Program-made: the position numbers and the translations under genes
Notes under the pieces: model-generated
Seen by the model: only the letters and a program-made list of their open reading frames with translations
Databases searched by the model: none
What the model was told of the DNA's origin: nothing
Shown: piece after piece, positions 26,164 to 34,910 of the stretch
Position numbering within the stretch: position 1 is the first letter of the stretch
Layout: each line of letters begins with the position of its first letter
NCBI RefSeq assembly: GCF_003096595.1
Contig: NZ_QEKO01000003.1
Coordinates: 186,001-250,000, forward strand
Direction: 5' to 3'
DNA from: Pusillimonas noertemannii
GTDB taxonomy: Bacteria; Pseudomonadota; Gammaproteobacteria; Burkholderiales; Burkholderiaceae_B
Length of the DNA stretch: 64,000 nucleotides

Positions 26164-27264
26164 TCAAAGCGTCAAGATGGTCCGTATGCCTATGCCTTCG
26201 CGCAGGTCTTCAAGCGCATCGTTTATCTCTTCCAGCGGCCGCTCTTTGGTAATCAGCCCGCCCAGATTCAACTCTTTGCTGCAGCAAAGGTCGAAGTAGT
26301 GCGGCAGGTCTCTTTGGGCGTGACAGTTGCCCAGATATGAGCCCTTGATCTGCAGCTGTCTCAGCACCATGTCAAGCGCTCCCACAGCAATGGGCTCGGT
26401 GGGTTTTGCAACGCCGATCATTACAATCGTGCCGCCTTTTCGTACCAAGGCGGCCGCCAGCTTCAAGGTTTCAGGGCTGCAAACGCCATCGAATATATAG
26501 TCGAACCCCACGCCTTCGGTCAAGTCTTGGCAAGAGGCCTGCAGCCCATCGGCATGGCTGTCAAAGGTTATGTGCGCTCCAAAGCTTTGAGCCTGGCTGC
26601 GTCGTTCGGCATGGAGGTCCAGCCCGGCGATGGGTTGAGCTTGAGCGATGCGCAGCGCCTGGATTGTCGACAGACCGACGGCGCCCAGACCGATCACCGC
26701 GGCGCTGGCCCCCTTGGGCACGGCGGCTACGTTCGCCACCGACCCCATGCCGGTTTGAACGGCGCAGCCCATTACGGCGGCATGCTCCAGAGGGATGGGG
26801 TCCGGAATCGGCACGACACCTTCGCGTTCTACCAGTACATACTCTGCGAAAGCCCCCAAGCGCAAGCCCCGGGTGACAGGTATGCCGCACAGCCGGACGC
26901 GCACGTCGCTGCCGGTGGGGCCGGCTACAAGAGAGGGACTTACCGCCTTGGCGCATAGAACTGGCTGGTTGCGCAGGCAGTAGTAGCAGGCGCCGCATGA
27001 AGGCCGCATCGACACTACGACGCACTGCCCTAGGGCAAGGTCGCTAACGCCGGTGCCTACGGCCGCTACGGTGCCGGCCGCTTCGTGTCCCAGAATCGCC
27101 GGTACGGGGTAGGCCATTTTTCCGTCGGCCAGCCCCAAATCGGTGTTACAGACGCCACAGTGCGAGATTCGAACCAGCACTTCGCCGGGGCGCGGATCGT
27201 CGATTTCGGCGTCATCGACCAGGACTAGGGGCTGTCCAGCCATTTCAAGAATGGCTGCTCTCAT
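26164..27264 (-). CDS. zinc-dependent medium-chain alcohol dehydrogenase
   Basis: 366 residues of the MDR superfamily, class III/aryl-alcohol dehydrogenase-like. Catalytic zinc motif HCGVCNTD near residues 35-42, GHEAAG near 59-64, structural zinc cysteines CGACYYC...C near 92-106, and the NAD-binding VIGLGAVGLS near 190. It oxidises a primary alcohol to an aldehyde or the reverse. It begins 10 nt after the aldehyde dehydrogenase stop and is third in the P450-ALDH-ADH operon, which suggests stepwise oxidation of a methyl or methylene group. Confidence 0.9.
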   Translation of the reverse strand: MRAAILEMAGQPLVLVDDAEIDDPRPGEVLVRISHCGVCNTDLGLADGKMAYPVPAILGHEAAGTVAAVGTGVSDLALGQCVVVSMRPSCGACYYCLRNQPVLCAKAVSPSLVAGPTGSDVRVRLCGIPVTRGLRLGAFAEYVLVEREGVVPIPDPIPLEHAAVMGCAVQTGMGSVANVAAVPKGASAAVIGLGAVGLSTIQALRIAQAQPIAGLDLHAERRSQAQSFGAHITFDSHADGLQASCQDLTEGVGFDYIFDGVCSPETLKLAAALVRKGGTIVMIGVAKPTEPIAVGALDMVLRQLQIKGSYLGNCHAQRDLPHYFDLCCSKELNLGGLITKERPLEEINDALEDLREGIGIRTILTL

Positions 27265-27274
27265 CTTTCTCAAG

Positions 27275-28690
27275 TTATGCTCCACAGGGTGTGTGCAAGA
27301 CCTTGCGCACCACGAATTCATCACAGCCCCAGTCGCCGAACTCGTAGCCGAATCCGCTGTGCTTCATGCCACCAAAAGGAATAGAAGGTTCCGGAGGCGT
27401 CGCGTGTTGATTCACGAACAAATTGACCGCCTCCAGGCGGGCTGCCAACGCGGCGGCCCGCGAGGGGTCAGAAGACCACACGGATCCTCCCAGACCGTAT
27501 TCCGACGCATTGGCGCGGGAAATTGCTTCGTCTTCGTTATCGAATGGCAAAATGGGCAAGGCGGGACCGAACTGTTCTTCCTGCACCAGGCGGCTGTCTT
27601 CTGGAATGTCTGCAACAATAGTCGGCCGAATAAAGTGGCCGGGCCATTCAGAGGGCGTTGCGGTGTCGGTAACGATGCGACCGCCCGCCGCGACAGCGTC
27701 CCGCAGCAAGGTGTGCACATGGTCGAACTGTTGACGGTTGTTCAAGGGGCCCATGTGCACTCCATCGACCAAACCGGGACCGACGCGCCATGAGGCAGCA
27801 ATCGCCGCCATCTTTTCCACCATGGGTTCGTAAAGAGAACTGTGCACGTAAAGACGTTTTACCGCGCAGCAGACCTGACCGGCGTTCATGAACGCGCGTT
27901 CGAACAACAACGGTGCGGCGGCGTCCAGGTCGGTATCGGCAAGGACGATCGCAGCGTCGTTGCCGCCCAGTTCGAGTGTCAGGCGTTTAAGAGTGGGTGC
28001 GGCGCCCGCCATGATCCTCTTGCCTGTTGGTGTCGAGCCGGTGAACGACACTTTAGCCACGCCCTCGTGACTTACAAGAGAGGCCCCCAACTCGGCGCCG
28101 CCGGTTACCGTATTGAATACACCCGCGGGCAGACAGCCGGCGAACAGCCTGGCTATGGCCAGTGTCGTCAACGACGTTGTCGGTGCGGGCTTCGCCACGA
28201 CGGTGTTACCCGTCCATAGTGCGGGGCCCAGCTTCATTGCCAGCAATACGATAGGAAAATTCCATGGAACGATAAGGCCTACGACGCCCAATGGCGCCCG
28301 CACGGCCTCTACCGTACGATTGGGGTCGCGGCGAATAATCTCCTGAGCGGCCGGCTTCTCGGCAAAGTATTGCAAGTAGCTTCTGGCGGACAGAATCTCG
28401 CGTTTGGCTGCGGGCAGGGGCTTGCCTTGTTCGCGACTTAGAAGCACCGCAAGTTCGTCGAGATTGGCGGCCAGTAGGTCGGCGCATTGCTTCAGGGCAT
28501 GGCGGCGACCCGCAAGATCTCGAGACCAAGCCGGCAATGCCGCTGAAGCCGCCGAAACGGCATCGTCAAGACCTCCCTGGTTTGTAATGGGCGCTTCAGC
28601 TATAGCGTGTAAAAACGCAGGGTCTTCTACGGCATACCAATCCGACCCGTGGGCGGTGTCTCCGGCGCTGATGTTAAAAAGACGATCCAT
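27275..28690 (-). CDS. aldehyde dehydrogenase in P450 operon
   Basis: 471 residues of the NAD(P)-dependent ALDH family. It has the VPWNFP segment, the cofactor loop FTGSTPTGKRI, the general base in LELGGND, the nucleophilic Cys in GQVCCAVKR and PFGGMKHSG. The substrate is probably the aldehyde made by the neighbouring alcohol dehydrogenase. It starts 2 nt after the P450 stop and ends 10 nt before the alcohol dehydrogenase. Confidence 0.9.
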   Translation of the reverse strand: MDRLFNISAGDTAHGSDWYAVEDPAFLHAIAEAPITNQGGLDDAVSAASAALPAWSRDLAGRRHALKQCADLLAANLDELAVLLSREQGKPLPAAKREILSARSYLQYFAEKPAAQEIIRRDPNRTVEAVRAPLGVVGLIVPWNFPIVLLAMKLGPALWTGNTVVAKPAPTTSLTTLAIARLFAGCLPAGVFNTVTGGAELGASLVSHEGVAKVSFTGSTPTGKRIMAGAAPTLKRLTLELGGNDAAIVLADTDLDAAAPLLFERAFMNAGQVCCAVKRLYVHSSLYEPMVEKMAAIAASWRVGPGLVDGVHMGPLNNRQQFDHVHTLLRDAVAAGGRIVTDTATPSEWPGHFIRPTIVADIPEDSRLVQEEQFGPALPILPFDNEDEAISRANASEYGLGGSVWSSDPSRAAALAARLEAVNLFVNQHATPPEPSIPFGGMKHSGFGYEFGDWGCDEFVVRKVLHTPCGA

Positions 28691-28692
28691 GC

Positions 28693-29961
28693 CTATTTTT
28701 CCATTGAGGCGGGCTCATTGAGGCGCACGGGAAGCGATCTTGCGCCTCGGATCACGGTGCCCAGCCATGGAACGTCCTCGGGCTTGCAGTTCAATTCGGC
28801 TTTCGGAAATGCCTGCACAAGCCGACCTACCGCGGTTTGTGCTTCGAGCCGGGCAAGGTGTGAACCCAGACAGAAGTGGACCCCATGGCCGAAGGCCATG
28901 TGCTGCCGAATCTGCCGTCGGATGTCGAAGCGGTTCGGGTCGTCGAATCTTTCGGGATCGCGATTCAGGGCGGGCAGAACGATTTGCACGAAGCTGCCGT
29001 GAGGGATTTCTGTGCCCCCGATGGTTACGTCGGCCGACGTTGCCCGGAACGTTGTGTAGGGCACGGAGCCATCGTAGCGAAGCGTTTCTTCGATGGCGTT
29101 CTTGATCAGGCTGGGGTCGTCAACGAGCAGTTGTCTTTGATCGGGGTTGAGCATCAGGTGCAGCAGGGCATTGCCGATCAGTCCGACGGTTGTTTCGTGG
29201 CCGGCGATGAGCAGCAGATAAGACATGCTGCGCAGCTCGTCGGTGGTCAAGGCGTTCGAAGAGTCCCGCGCCGCAATCAGGGCGCTCAGCAGATCGGTTT
29301 GCTCGTCGGGTGAAGCGCCCTCTACGAGCGCTTCACGTTTGGCGTCAATGAGCTTTGCGATATAGGTTTGCAATAGCGCCAGGCTTTTTTCCTGGTCTGG
29401 ATGGCCCGGAGTCATGACCGACTCTGCCTGCTGCCGGAAATGCAGTCGGTCTTCTTCCGGAACCCCAAGCATCATGCAAATGGTCGTAATGCCTATCGGG
29501 TAGGCAAAATCCGCGATCAGGTCGGCTTCGGCGCCGGTGCGCATGCGGTCGATCAGACTGTCGACCAGTTGTTCCACCGACGCCCGAAGCTGCTCCAGCC
29601 GGCGAGGAGTGAATGCAAGTATGACCAGCGAGCGAAGGCGTGTGTGGTCGGGGGGGTCGGTATTCAACAGATTGCCCGCCACGGTGCCACCGATTGGAGT
29701 GCCGGCGCCAGGGCCGCTGCGCCCCTGGGCCTTCAGCGCATATTGCAGATGTTCGAAACCTTTAGCAATATGGGGGTGGCCCAGCGCTTCTACAGCTTCG
29801 GCCCAGCGCGTAATCAAGTAGATCTCGGTGCCGACGGGGTTTCGGATGCGTACGACAGGCCCTTTTCCGCGCAGTTTGTCATACTCAGGAAAGGGGTTGA
29901 GGGTAGAGGGTAGCGGAGGAAGATCAATGATCTCGCCTCGGGAATCGGTGGATATTTTCAT
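28693..29961 (-). CDS. cytochrome P450
   Basis: 422 residues, soluble bacterial class I type. The oxygen-activating I-helix motif AGHETT is at 253-258, ExxR at 292-295, and the heme-binding FGHGVHFCLG at 357-366 with Cys364 as thiolate ligand. It hydroxylates an unactivated carbon, using electrons from a ferredoxin and ferredoxin reductase. Neither partner is encoded beside it. The start at 29961 has GGGACC upstream and gives the normal P450 length; an upstream frame adds 39 residues unlike the family. The perfect palindrome at 30070-30086 lies about 110 nt upstream. It is first in an operon with ALDH and ADH. Confidence 0.92.
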   Translation of the reverse strand: MKISTDSRGEIIDLPPLPSTLNPFPEYDKLRGKGPVVRIRNPVGTEIYLITRWAEAVEALGHPHIAKGFEHLQYALKAQGRSGPGAGTPIGGTVAGNLLNTDPPDHTRLRSLVILAFTPRRLEQLRASVEQLVDSLIDRMRTGAEADLIADFAYPIGITTICMMLGVPEEDRLHFRQQAESVMTPGHPDQEKSLALLQTYIAKLIDAKREALVEGASPDEQTDLLSALIAARDSSNALTTDELRSMSYLLLIAGHETTVGLIGNALLHLMLNPDQRQLLVDDPSLIKNAIEETLRYDGSVPYTTFRATSADVTIGGTEIPHGSFVQIVLPALNRDPERFDDPNRFDIRRQIRQHMAFGHGVHFCLGSHLARLEAQTAVGRLVQAFPKAELNCKPEDVPWLGTVIRGARSLPVRLNEPASMEK

Positions 29962-30069
29962 GGTGGTCCCTGCTCGGCAACGTTGAAGACAACGCCGTGC
30001 CCAGATGTAAGAGTACGGTCCATTGCATCTTAAGTCTGGAGCAAAGGACTTTGCGGCTTTCATGACGAC

Positions 30070-30086
30070 CGTCCGCAACGCGGACG
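30070..30086. promoter_or_regulatory. perfect IclR-type palindrome upstream of the P450 operon
   Basis: CGTCCG-CAACG-CGGACG, perfect 6-bp arms with a 5-nt spacer, located between the P450 start and the end of the IclR-3 gene. It matches the shared motif except for the outermost base pair. A good -10/-35 pair was not found beside it. Confidence 0.5.
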
Positions 30087-30098
30087 GATTTCATGGAC

Positions 30099-30893
30099 TT
30101 ACTGCGCGTGTGGTTTCGTCCCGGACTTTGCGCTGGGGGTGTGTCCCAACGCGAAGCTTAGCCGTGCTGCTTGCTCGCACAATGGTTTGATGTATTCACG
30201 TACTTGGGTCGGCCGAAGCCGTACGCTGGGTCCGAATATCGCTATTGCGGCTATTGCGTTGCCGGAGTTGTCGAGCACGGGGGCAGCCATGGCCACGGCT
30301 CCTTCGATCAGCTCATGACGGCTGATGGCGTATCCGCGTTTGCGGATTGCAAGCAATTCTTCTGCTTGACTCTCGGGTGCGATAGAACTGTTTTCGTAGG
30401 CGCTTCGGAAGCTTTCGTCTTCGGCGCGCGAGAACGCCAGTATCACCCTGCCGCTCGCGCCTCGCACCAGTAGCTGACGGTAGCCGACTCCGCGGCGGTA
30501 GCTAAGGGGGTGCGGGCTTTCAAGCTCCAGGACGCACACGCGAGAGATATCTTCGCGAAGGAATAGGGACACAGTTTCCTGGCTGTGTTCCCAAAGCGTC
30601 TTCAACATTGGCTGAGCGAGCTGCGTGATGCTTAATGAACTACGCCACGCGTTGGCAAGTTGTCCTACAGAAGGTCCCAGGCTTAGCTTCATGGGATGGC
30701 CTTCGATCGCCACTAGAAACCCTCTTTCTTGCAGTGTTGCAATCAAGCGATAAAGAGTAGGTCGGCTCAGATTCACGCGCCGCAGCAGGGTGGACACAGG
30801 CAGTGCGCGATCGCCGAGCCGAAAGGCCAGCAATACTTCCAATGCGCGGTCGACCGCTCTTATGTTCTCGCTTTTAGCCTTCATTCTATTCAT
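30099..30893 (-). CDS. IclR family transcriptional regulator (IclR-3)
   Basis: 264 residues. The winged helix contains LSRPTLYRLIATL, nearly identical to the recognition helix of IclR-1 (5293-6066). The effector domain shares SPHPLSYRRGVGY, GASGRVI and a C-terminal IFGPSVRLR segment with it, so the two are paralogues and probably read similar operators. It lies upstream of the P450 operon in the same direction and divergent from the Rieske oxygenase at 31018. Two starts 9 nt apart are possible; I use the first. Confidence 0.9.
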   Translation of the reverse strand: MNRMKAKSENIRAVDRALEVLLAFRLGDRALPVSTLLRRVNLSRPTLYRLIATLQERGFLVAIEGHPMKLSLGPSVGQLANAWRSSLSITQLAQPMLKTLWEHSQETVSLFLREDISRVCVLELESPHPLSYRRGVGYRQLLVRGASGRVILAFSRAEDESFRSAYENSSIAPESQAEELLAIRKRGYAISRHELIEGAVAMAAPVLDNSGNAIAAIAIFGPSVRLRPTQVREYIKPLCEQAARLSFALGHTPSAKSGTKPHAQ

Positions 30894-31017
30894 GGCGACT
30901 TAATTTTTGTCTCAACAGGCGGATAACTATCTCATTTTGATTGGCGTTCGTCAAACCCCGGAACAAAATAATTCGACATTGCAAGTCAGTGTGTGGACAT
31001 TGTTCTAGGAGCGGAAA

Positions 31018-32289
31018 GTGGATAAGCAAGTTGCCGAAGTTCTGGTTCGTACCAACGCCGGAACGCCTATGGGGGAACTGATGAGGCGCTATTGGACGCC
31101 CGTATTGCTCTCCAGCGAAATTATTGAGCCGGACGGTCCGCCCGTCAGGGTCCAGATACTAGGAGAAGAGCTTTTGGGATTTCGCGATACCGAAGGCAGT
31201 CCGGGTTTGATCTCCGAATTCTGTACGCATCGTGGCGCGTCATTGTTTTTTGGACGTAACGAAGAAAACGGTATCCGCTGTTCATATCATGGATTGAAAT
31301 TCAACCGCTTGGGCGAGTGTGTTGAAGTTCCGTCCGCGCCGCGCGCCTGCGAGCATATGAGGATAAAGAGCTACCCATGCATCGAGAAAGCGGGCGTGGT
31401 CTGGGCATACCTGGGGCCCAAAGAACTGCAGCCGGACGATCTGGACGTGGAATGGAGCACCCTGCCGGATAGCCACGTGTTTGTCTCCAAGCGTTTGCAA
31501 GAGTGCAATTATCTTCAAGCTTTGGAAGGTGGAATCGACACGGCGCATGTGACCTATGTCCATCGCTACGAAGTCGACAATGACCCCATGCATCAGGGAA
31601 CCCGGTCGTTGGATTACATCAAGGCAGATGGCAACGTAGTCTATGAAATTGAGAAGACTGAATTTGGCCTGACACTATATGGTCGCCGCAACGCCGATCC
31701 GGAAAGCTATTACTGGCGCATTACACAATGGCTGTTTCCCTGGCATACGCTAATTCCCCCCTTTGGCGACCACGCATTGGGCGGGCATGTATGGGTGCCG
31801 GTTGACGACCACAATTGCTGGGCCTGGAGCATAAACTTTCGCCCCGACAGGCCGCTTACGGAAACCGAGAGGGCGGACATGCAGGCGGGCAAGGGAATTC
31901 ATTGCGAGTATGAGCCGGGCAGCTGGCGTCCAAGGGCCAATAAAGATAATGATTATCTCGTTGACCGGAAGGCGCAGCAGGAAAAGCGCGCATATAGCGG
32001 AATCTTCGGCTTTGCGGTTCAGGATGCGTCGCTGCAGGAAAGCATGGGGCCGATACAAGATCGCGAGAACGAGAAGCTGCTGCCGACAGACCGCGCAATC
32101 GTGATGGCGAGAAAGCTACTGCATGATAACGCCGTCGGCTTGCAAAGCGGAGAGCAGCCGCCGATTCTTGGCGCGCAAGCACAGCAGGTGCGCGCGGCGG
32201 GCGTGGTGCTGCCCAAAGACACCAGGCCGCAGGAGTGGGCTGACGAGCATATCAACGGCACCCGCGATCAGCCCGTATTCTCGATCTGA
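31018..32289 (+). CDS. Rieske non-heme iron oxygenase, phthalate/phenoxybenzoate dioxygenase-like (copy 1)
   Basis: 423 residues. Rieske centre C69-x-H71 and C88-x2-H91. The mononuclear iron ligands are seen in GGIDTAHVTYVH (His177 and His182). It belongs to the alpha3-type oxygenases (phthalate 4,5-dioxygenase, 3-phenoxybenzoate dioxygenase, vanillate demethylase) that hydroxylate rings or cleave ethers. No reductase gene adjoins it. The start is a GTG at 31018 with AGGAG at a good distance. It leads the Rieske-SDR-StyA-flavin reductase-TRAP series. Its paralogue at 40149-41417 is one residue shorter and clearly similar along its whole length. Confidence 0.9.
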   Translation: MDKQVAEVLVRTNAGTPMGELMRRYWTPVLLSSEIIEPDGPPVRVQILGEELLGFRDTEGSPGLISEFCTHRGASLFFGRNEENGIRCSYHGLKFNRLGECVEVPSAPRACEHMRIKSYPCIEKAGVVWAYLGPKELQPDDLDVEWSTLPDSHVFVSKRLQECNYLQALEGGIDTAHVTYVHRYEVDNDPMHQGTRSLDYIKADGNVVYEIEKTEFGLTLYGRRNADPESYYWRITQWLFPWHTLIPPFGDHALGGHVWVPVDDHNCWAWSINFRPDRPLTETERADMQAGKGIHCEYEPGSWRPRANKDNDYLVDRKAQQEKRAYSGIFGFAVQDASLQESMGPIQDRENEKLLPTDRAIVMARKLLHDNAVGLQSGEQPPILGAQAQQVRAAGVVLPKDTRPQEWADEHINGTRDQPVFSI

Positions 32290-32296
32290 CCACGCC

Positions 32297-33063
32297 ATGA
32301 AAAAACATTCGCGCGTCGCCCTCGTCACCGGAGGAGCGACCAGTATAGGCGCCTCTATTGTTGAAACTTTTGCCGAGGCAGGGTACTGCGTCGTTATTGC
32401 GGACATCAATGAGCAGCAAGGGGTTCGCCTTGCTGCGCGGAAGGCAATGTCTTTTTTCAGCACACAGACCTGCGTGACGACGGCAGCATCGGCCACTGTG
32501 TGGAATATGCCGCCGAACTGGGCGTTGTCACCGCCATCGTGCACGCCGCGTGCAGCTACGTGGACCACGGCGCGGCGTCGAACAGAGCACAGTGGCATGA
32601 GTCTTTGGATGTCAACCTGGTCGGTGCGGCGTTGCTGGTTCAAGCGGCGGCACCTTACATGGCCTCGGGCGGTTCGGTAGTCCTGCTCGGCAGCATCTCG
32701 GCAAAGATTGCGCAAGCCCGGCGCTGGCTGTACCCAGCAGGCAAGGCAGGTGTGCTTCAGCTTGCGCGCAGCATGGCGCTCGATCTGGCTGAAAACAATA
32801 TTCGGGTGAATTCGCTTTCGCCCGGTAAGACGTGGAGCACGGCTTTGAGTGCCAAGCACGCGGCCAATAGACGACGGGCGGATTTGGCGGAAGGAAAGTA
32901 TCACATGCTCGGTCGCTTGGCTGACGCCGAAGAAGTCGCGAAGGCCGCCCTTTTTCTGTGTTCGGCAGACGCCGGCTTTATTACTGGGGCCGACCTCGCC
33001 GTCGACGGTGGATTCAGCTCCCTAGGGCCGGAAGCGGTCGCCGCACAGAAAGTTCATATGTAG
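32297..33063 (+). pseudogene. short-chain dehydrogenase (SDR-2) interrupted by a -1 frameshift in a T6 run
   Basis: The ATG at 32297 opens a frame with the SDR motif LVTGGATSIGAS and ADINEQQG, but this frame then runs into unrelated sequence. The rest of the SDR, from DLRDDGSIGHC through LLGSISA, YPAGK and IRVNSLSPG to the stop at 33063, is in another frame. The break is at six T residues, 32452-32457. One more T would restore a normal 255-residue SDR that aligns with SDR-1 (21291-22082). It may be a recent mutation, a phase-variable or slippage site, or a sequencing error. It lies 7 nt after the Rieske gene and before StyA copy 2. Confidence 0.85.
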
Positions 33064-33091
33064 GGCATTACTTTAAATAAGGAGACAAAAC

Positions 33092-34351
33092 ATGAGGACA
33101 ATAGCAATTGTCGGCGGTGGACATGCCGGACTTCAACTGGGCATAGGCTTGCTGCAACATAAATATGGCGTGACCATTGTCACCGATCGCGAGCCGGACG
33201 CTGTTCGCAAGGGCCGCATCATGTCCAGCCAGGGCATGCAGCATACCGCGCTTGAATATGAACGCAAGCTGGGCCTTAACTATTGGGATGGCGTGGCGCC
33301 AACGCATCATTTTATCGAGTTCTCGAGCCTGGGGCAGGGTGGAAAGCCGGATCTGGTCTGGAGGGCGGAACGCCCGAACCCAGGCAATTCTGTTTGCCAA
33401 CGCGTAAAGATTCCCCGCTGGACGGAAGAGTTTCAGCGCCTTGGAGGCGACCTGCGCCTATCGTCCGCCACCATCGCTGATGTGGATGCTCTGGCGCAAT
33501 CGCATGATCTTGTGATCATCGCGGCGGGCAAAGGAGAGATTGGCAAGCTATTCCAGCGCGACGGTAAGCGCTCACCGTTCGACAAGCCCCAACGAGCCCT
33601 TGGGTTGACCTATGTATTCGGCATGCGGCCCACCGAACCACACGGGGTGACTTTCAACGTCGCGCCAGGGGTTGGAGAATACCTCGTCATGCCGGCTTTG
33701 ACGACCGGAGGGGAGTGCCATGCCATGGTCTACGAGGGCCAGATTGGAGGCCCCATGGATTGCTGGTCTGATGTAAAGACTCCCGCTGAGCACTTGGCCA
33801 GAAGCAAGGAAATCCTCGAACGATTTTTTCCGTGGGAAAGCGCGCGCTGCGCCAGTATCGAGTTGACCGACGAGAACGCCATGCTGTCGGGACGCTTTGC
33901 ACCCACCGTCCGTAAACCGTTGATCAGTCTCCCTTCCGGACGTTCGGCTCTGGGTATTGCCGATGTCGTGATGGTCAATGACCCGTTGACGGGGCAGGGT
34001 TCCAACAATGCCAGCAAGTTCGCCTGGCATTATCTGCACAAGATTCTCGATCGGGGTGATCAGCCCTTTGACGCAGCCTGGATGGAGGAAGTGTTCGAAA
34101 GCTTCTGGTGCCAGCAGGGCTGCTTGACGACAGAGTGGTCAAATCGGATGCTTGCGCCGCATACGCGCCATATGCACGACGTCATTGTCGCTGCAAAAGA
34201 CCATCCTCGATTGGCCCAGCACTTTGTCGACTGCTTCGATCATCCCCCCCATTTTTTCCCGTGGCTGTTTGATCGGCAGGCCGCCGAAGTGATGTTTGGA
34301 GAGATCTTCTCGGCCCGGGAGGCGGCGGGATCCCTGGCTCAGTGCGCATAG
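33092..34351 (+). CDS. styrene monooxygenase StyA-like FAD-dependent oxygenase (copy 2)
   Basis: 419 residues with the same signatures as copy 1: GGGHAGLQLGIGLL at the N terminus, NSVCQRVKIPRW near residue 97 and DPLTGQGSNNASKFAWHY in the C-terminal third. I judge by eye that the two copies share well over half of their residues, so they are diverged paralogues. It uses reduced FAD from the next gene to epoxidise or hydroxylate an aromatic substrate. AAGGAG lies 8 nt before the ATG. The order SDR-StyA-flavin reductase is the same as in the first cluster. Confidence 0.88.
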   Translation: MRTIAIVGGGHAGLQLGIGLLQHKYGVTIVTDREPDAVRKGRIMSSQGMQHTALEYERKLGLNYWDGVAPTHHFIEFSSLGQGGKPDLVWRAERPNPGNSVCQRVKIPRWTEEFQRLGGDLRLSSATIADVDALAQSHDLVIIAAGKGEIGKLFQRDGKRSPFDKPQRALGLTYVFGMRPTEPHGVTFNVAPGVGEYLVMPALTTGGECHAMVYEGQIGGPMDCWSDVKTPAEHLARSKEILERFFPWESARCASIELTDENAMLSGRFAPTVRKPLISLPSGRSALGIADVVMVNDPLTGQGSNNASKFAWHYLHKILDRGDQPFDAAWMEEVFESFWCQQGCLTTEWSNRMLAPHTRHMHDVIVAAKDHPRLAQHFVDCFDHPPHFFPWLFDRQAAEVMFGEIFSAREAAGSLAQCA

Positions 34352-34366
34352 CGAGAGGCGGCGATC

Positions 34367-34867
34367 ATGATTTCCCCTGAAGATTTTCGGGACGCGATGA
34401 GTTGGTTGGGCGCGGCCGTAAATATTATTACAACCGATGGAGAGCACGGGCGTGCAGGACTGACCGCCACCGCCGTTTGCTCGGTATCGGCGAGCCCTCC
34501 GACTTTGCTGGTTTGCGTGAACAAGGCCAGTTATGCATGGACCGTGCTTCAAAAGAACGAAGTGCTGTGCGTCAACGTTCTGCGTGCGTCCGACAAGGGT
34601 GTGGCTGACCTTTTTGCGGGGCGCTCAAGTGTGCCACCGCAAGACCGGTTCGATCTCCACAACTGGAACAAGCTTGCAACGGGGGCGCCGGTTCTTGAAA
34701 CCGCACTGGTCGCCATGGACTGCCGTATCTCCGAGATCAAAGAGGTGGGATCACATTCTATCTGCCTGGCCGCCGTCGACGAAATCTACAACGGACTTCC
34801 AGGGGCAGCGCTTATTTATTTTCAGCGGCACTACGGGACACTGACCTTGCCAAAAATCGTCGCGTAA
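34367..34867 (+). CDS. flavin reductase (StyB/HpaC family, copy 2)
   Basis: 166 residues. FRDAMSWLGAAVNIITTDG at the N terminus, TATAVCSVSASPPTLLVCV and GSHSICLAAV match the reductase at 18229-18720 almost segment by segment. It reduces FAD with NADH for the StyA-like oxygenase that ends 15 nt upstream. It is followed after 43 nt by a TRAP operon on the same strand. Confidence 0.88.
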   Translation: MISPEDFRDAMSWLGAAVNIITTDGEHGRAGLTATAVCSVSASPPTLLVCVNKASYAWTVLQKNEVLCVNVLRASDKGVADLFAGRSSVPPQDRFDLHNWNKLATGAPVLETALVAMDCRISEIKEVGSHSICLAAVDEIYNGLPGAALIYFQRHYGTLTLPKIVA

Positions 34868-34910
34868 ATTCTTCATCGTTTCAGATACAACCATAATCAG
34901 GAGACAAATC

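Noticed and set aside
30983-30999. Possible IclR-type box upstream of Rieske copy 1 (half-site TGGACA)
   Set aside because: Only one half-site is good; the left arm does not match at a 5-nt spacer.
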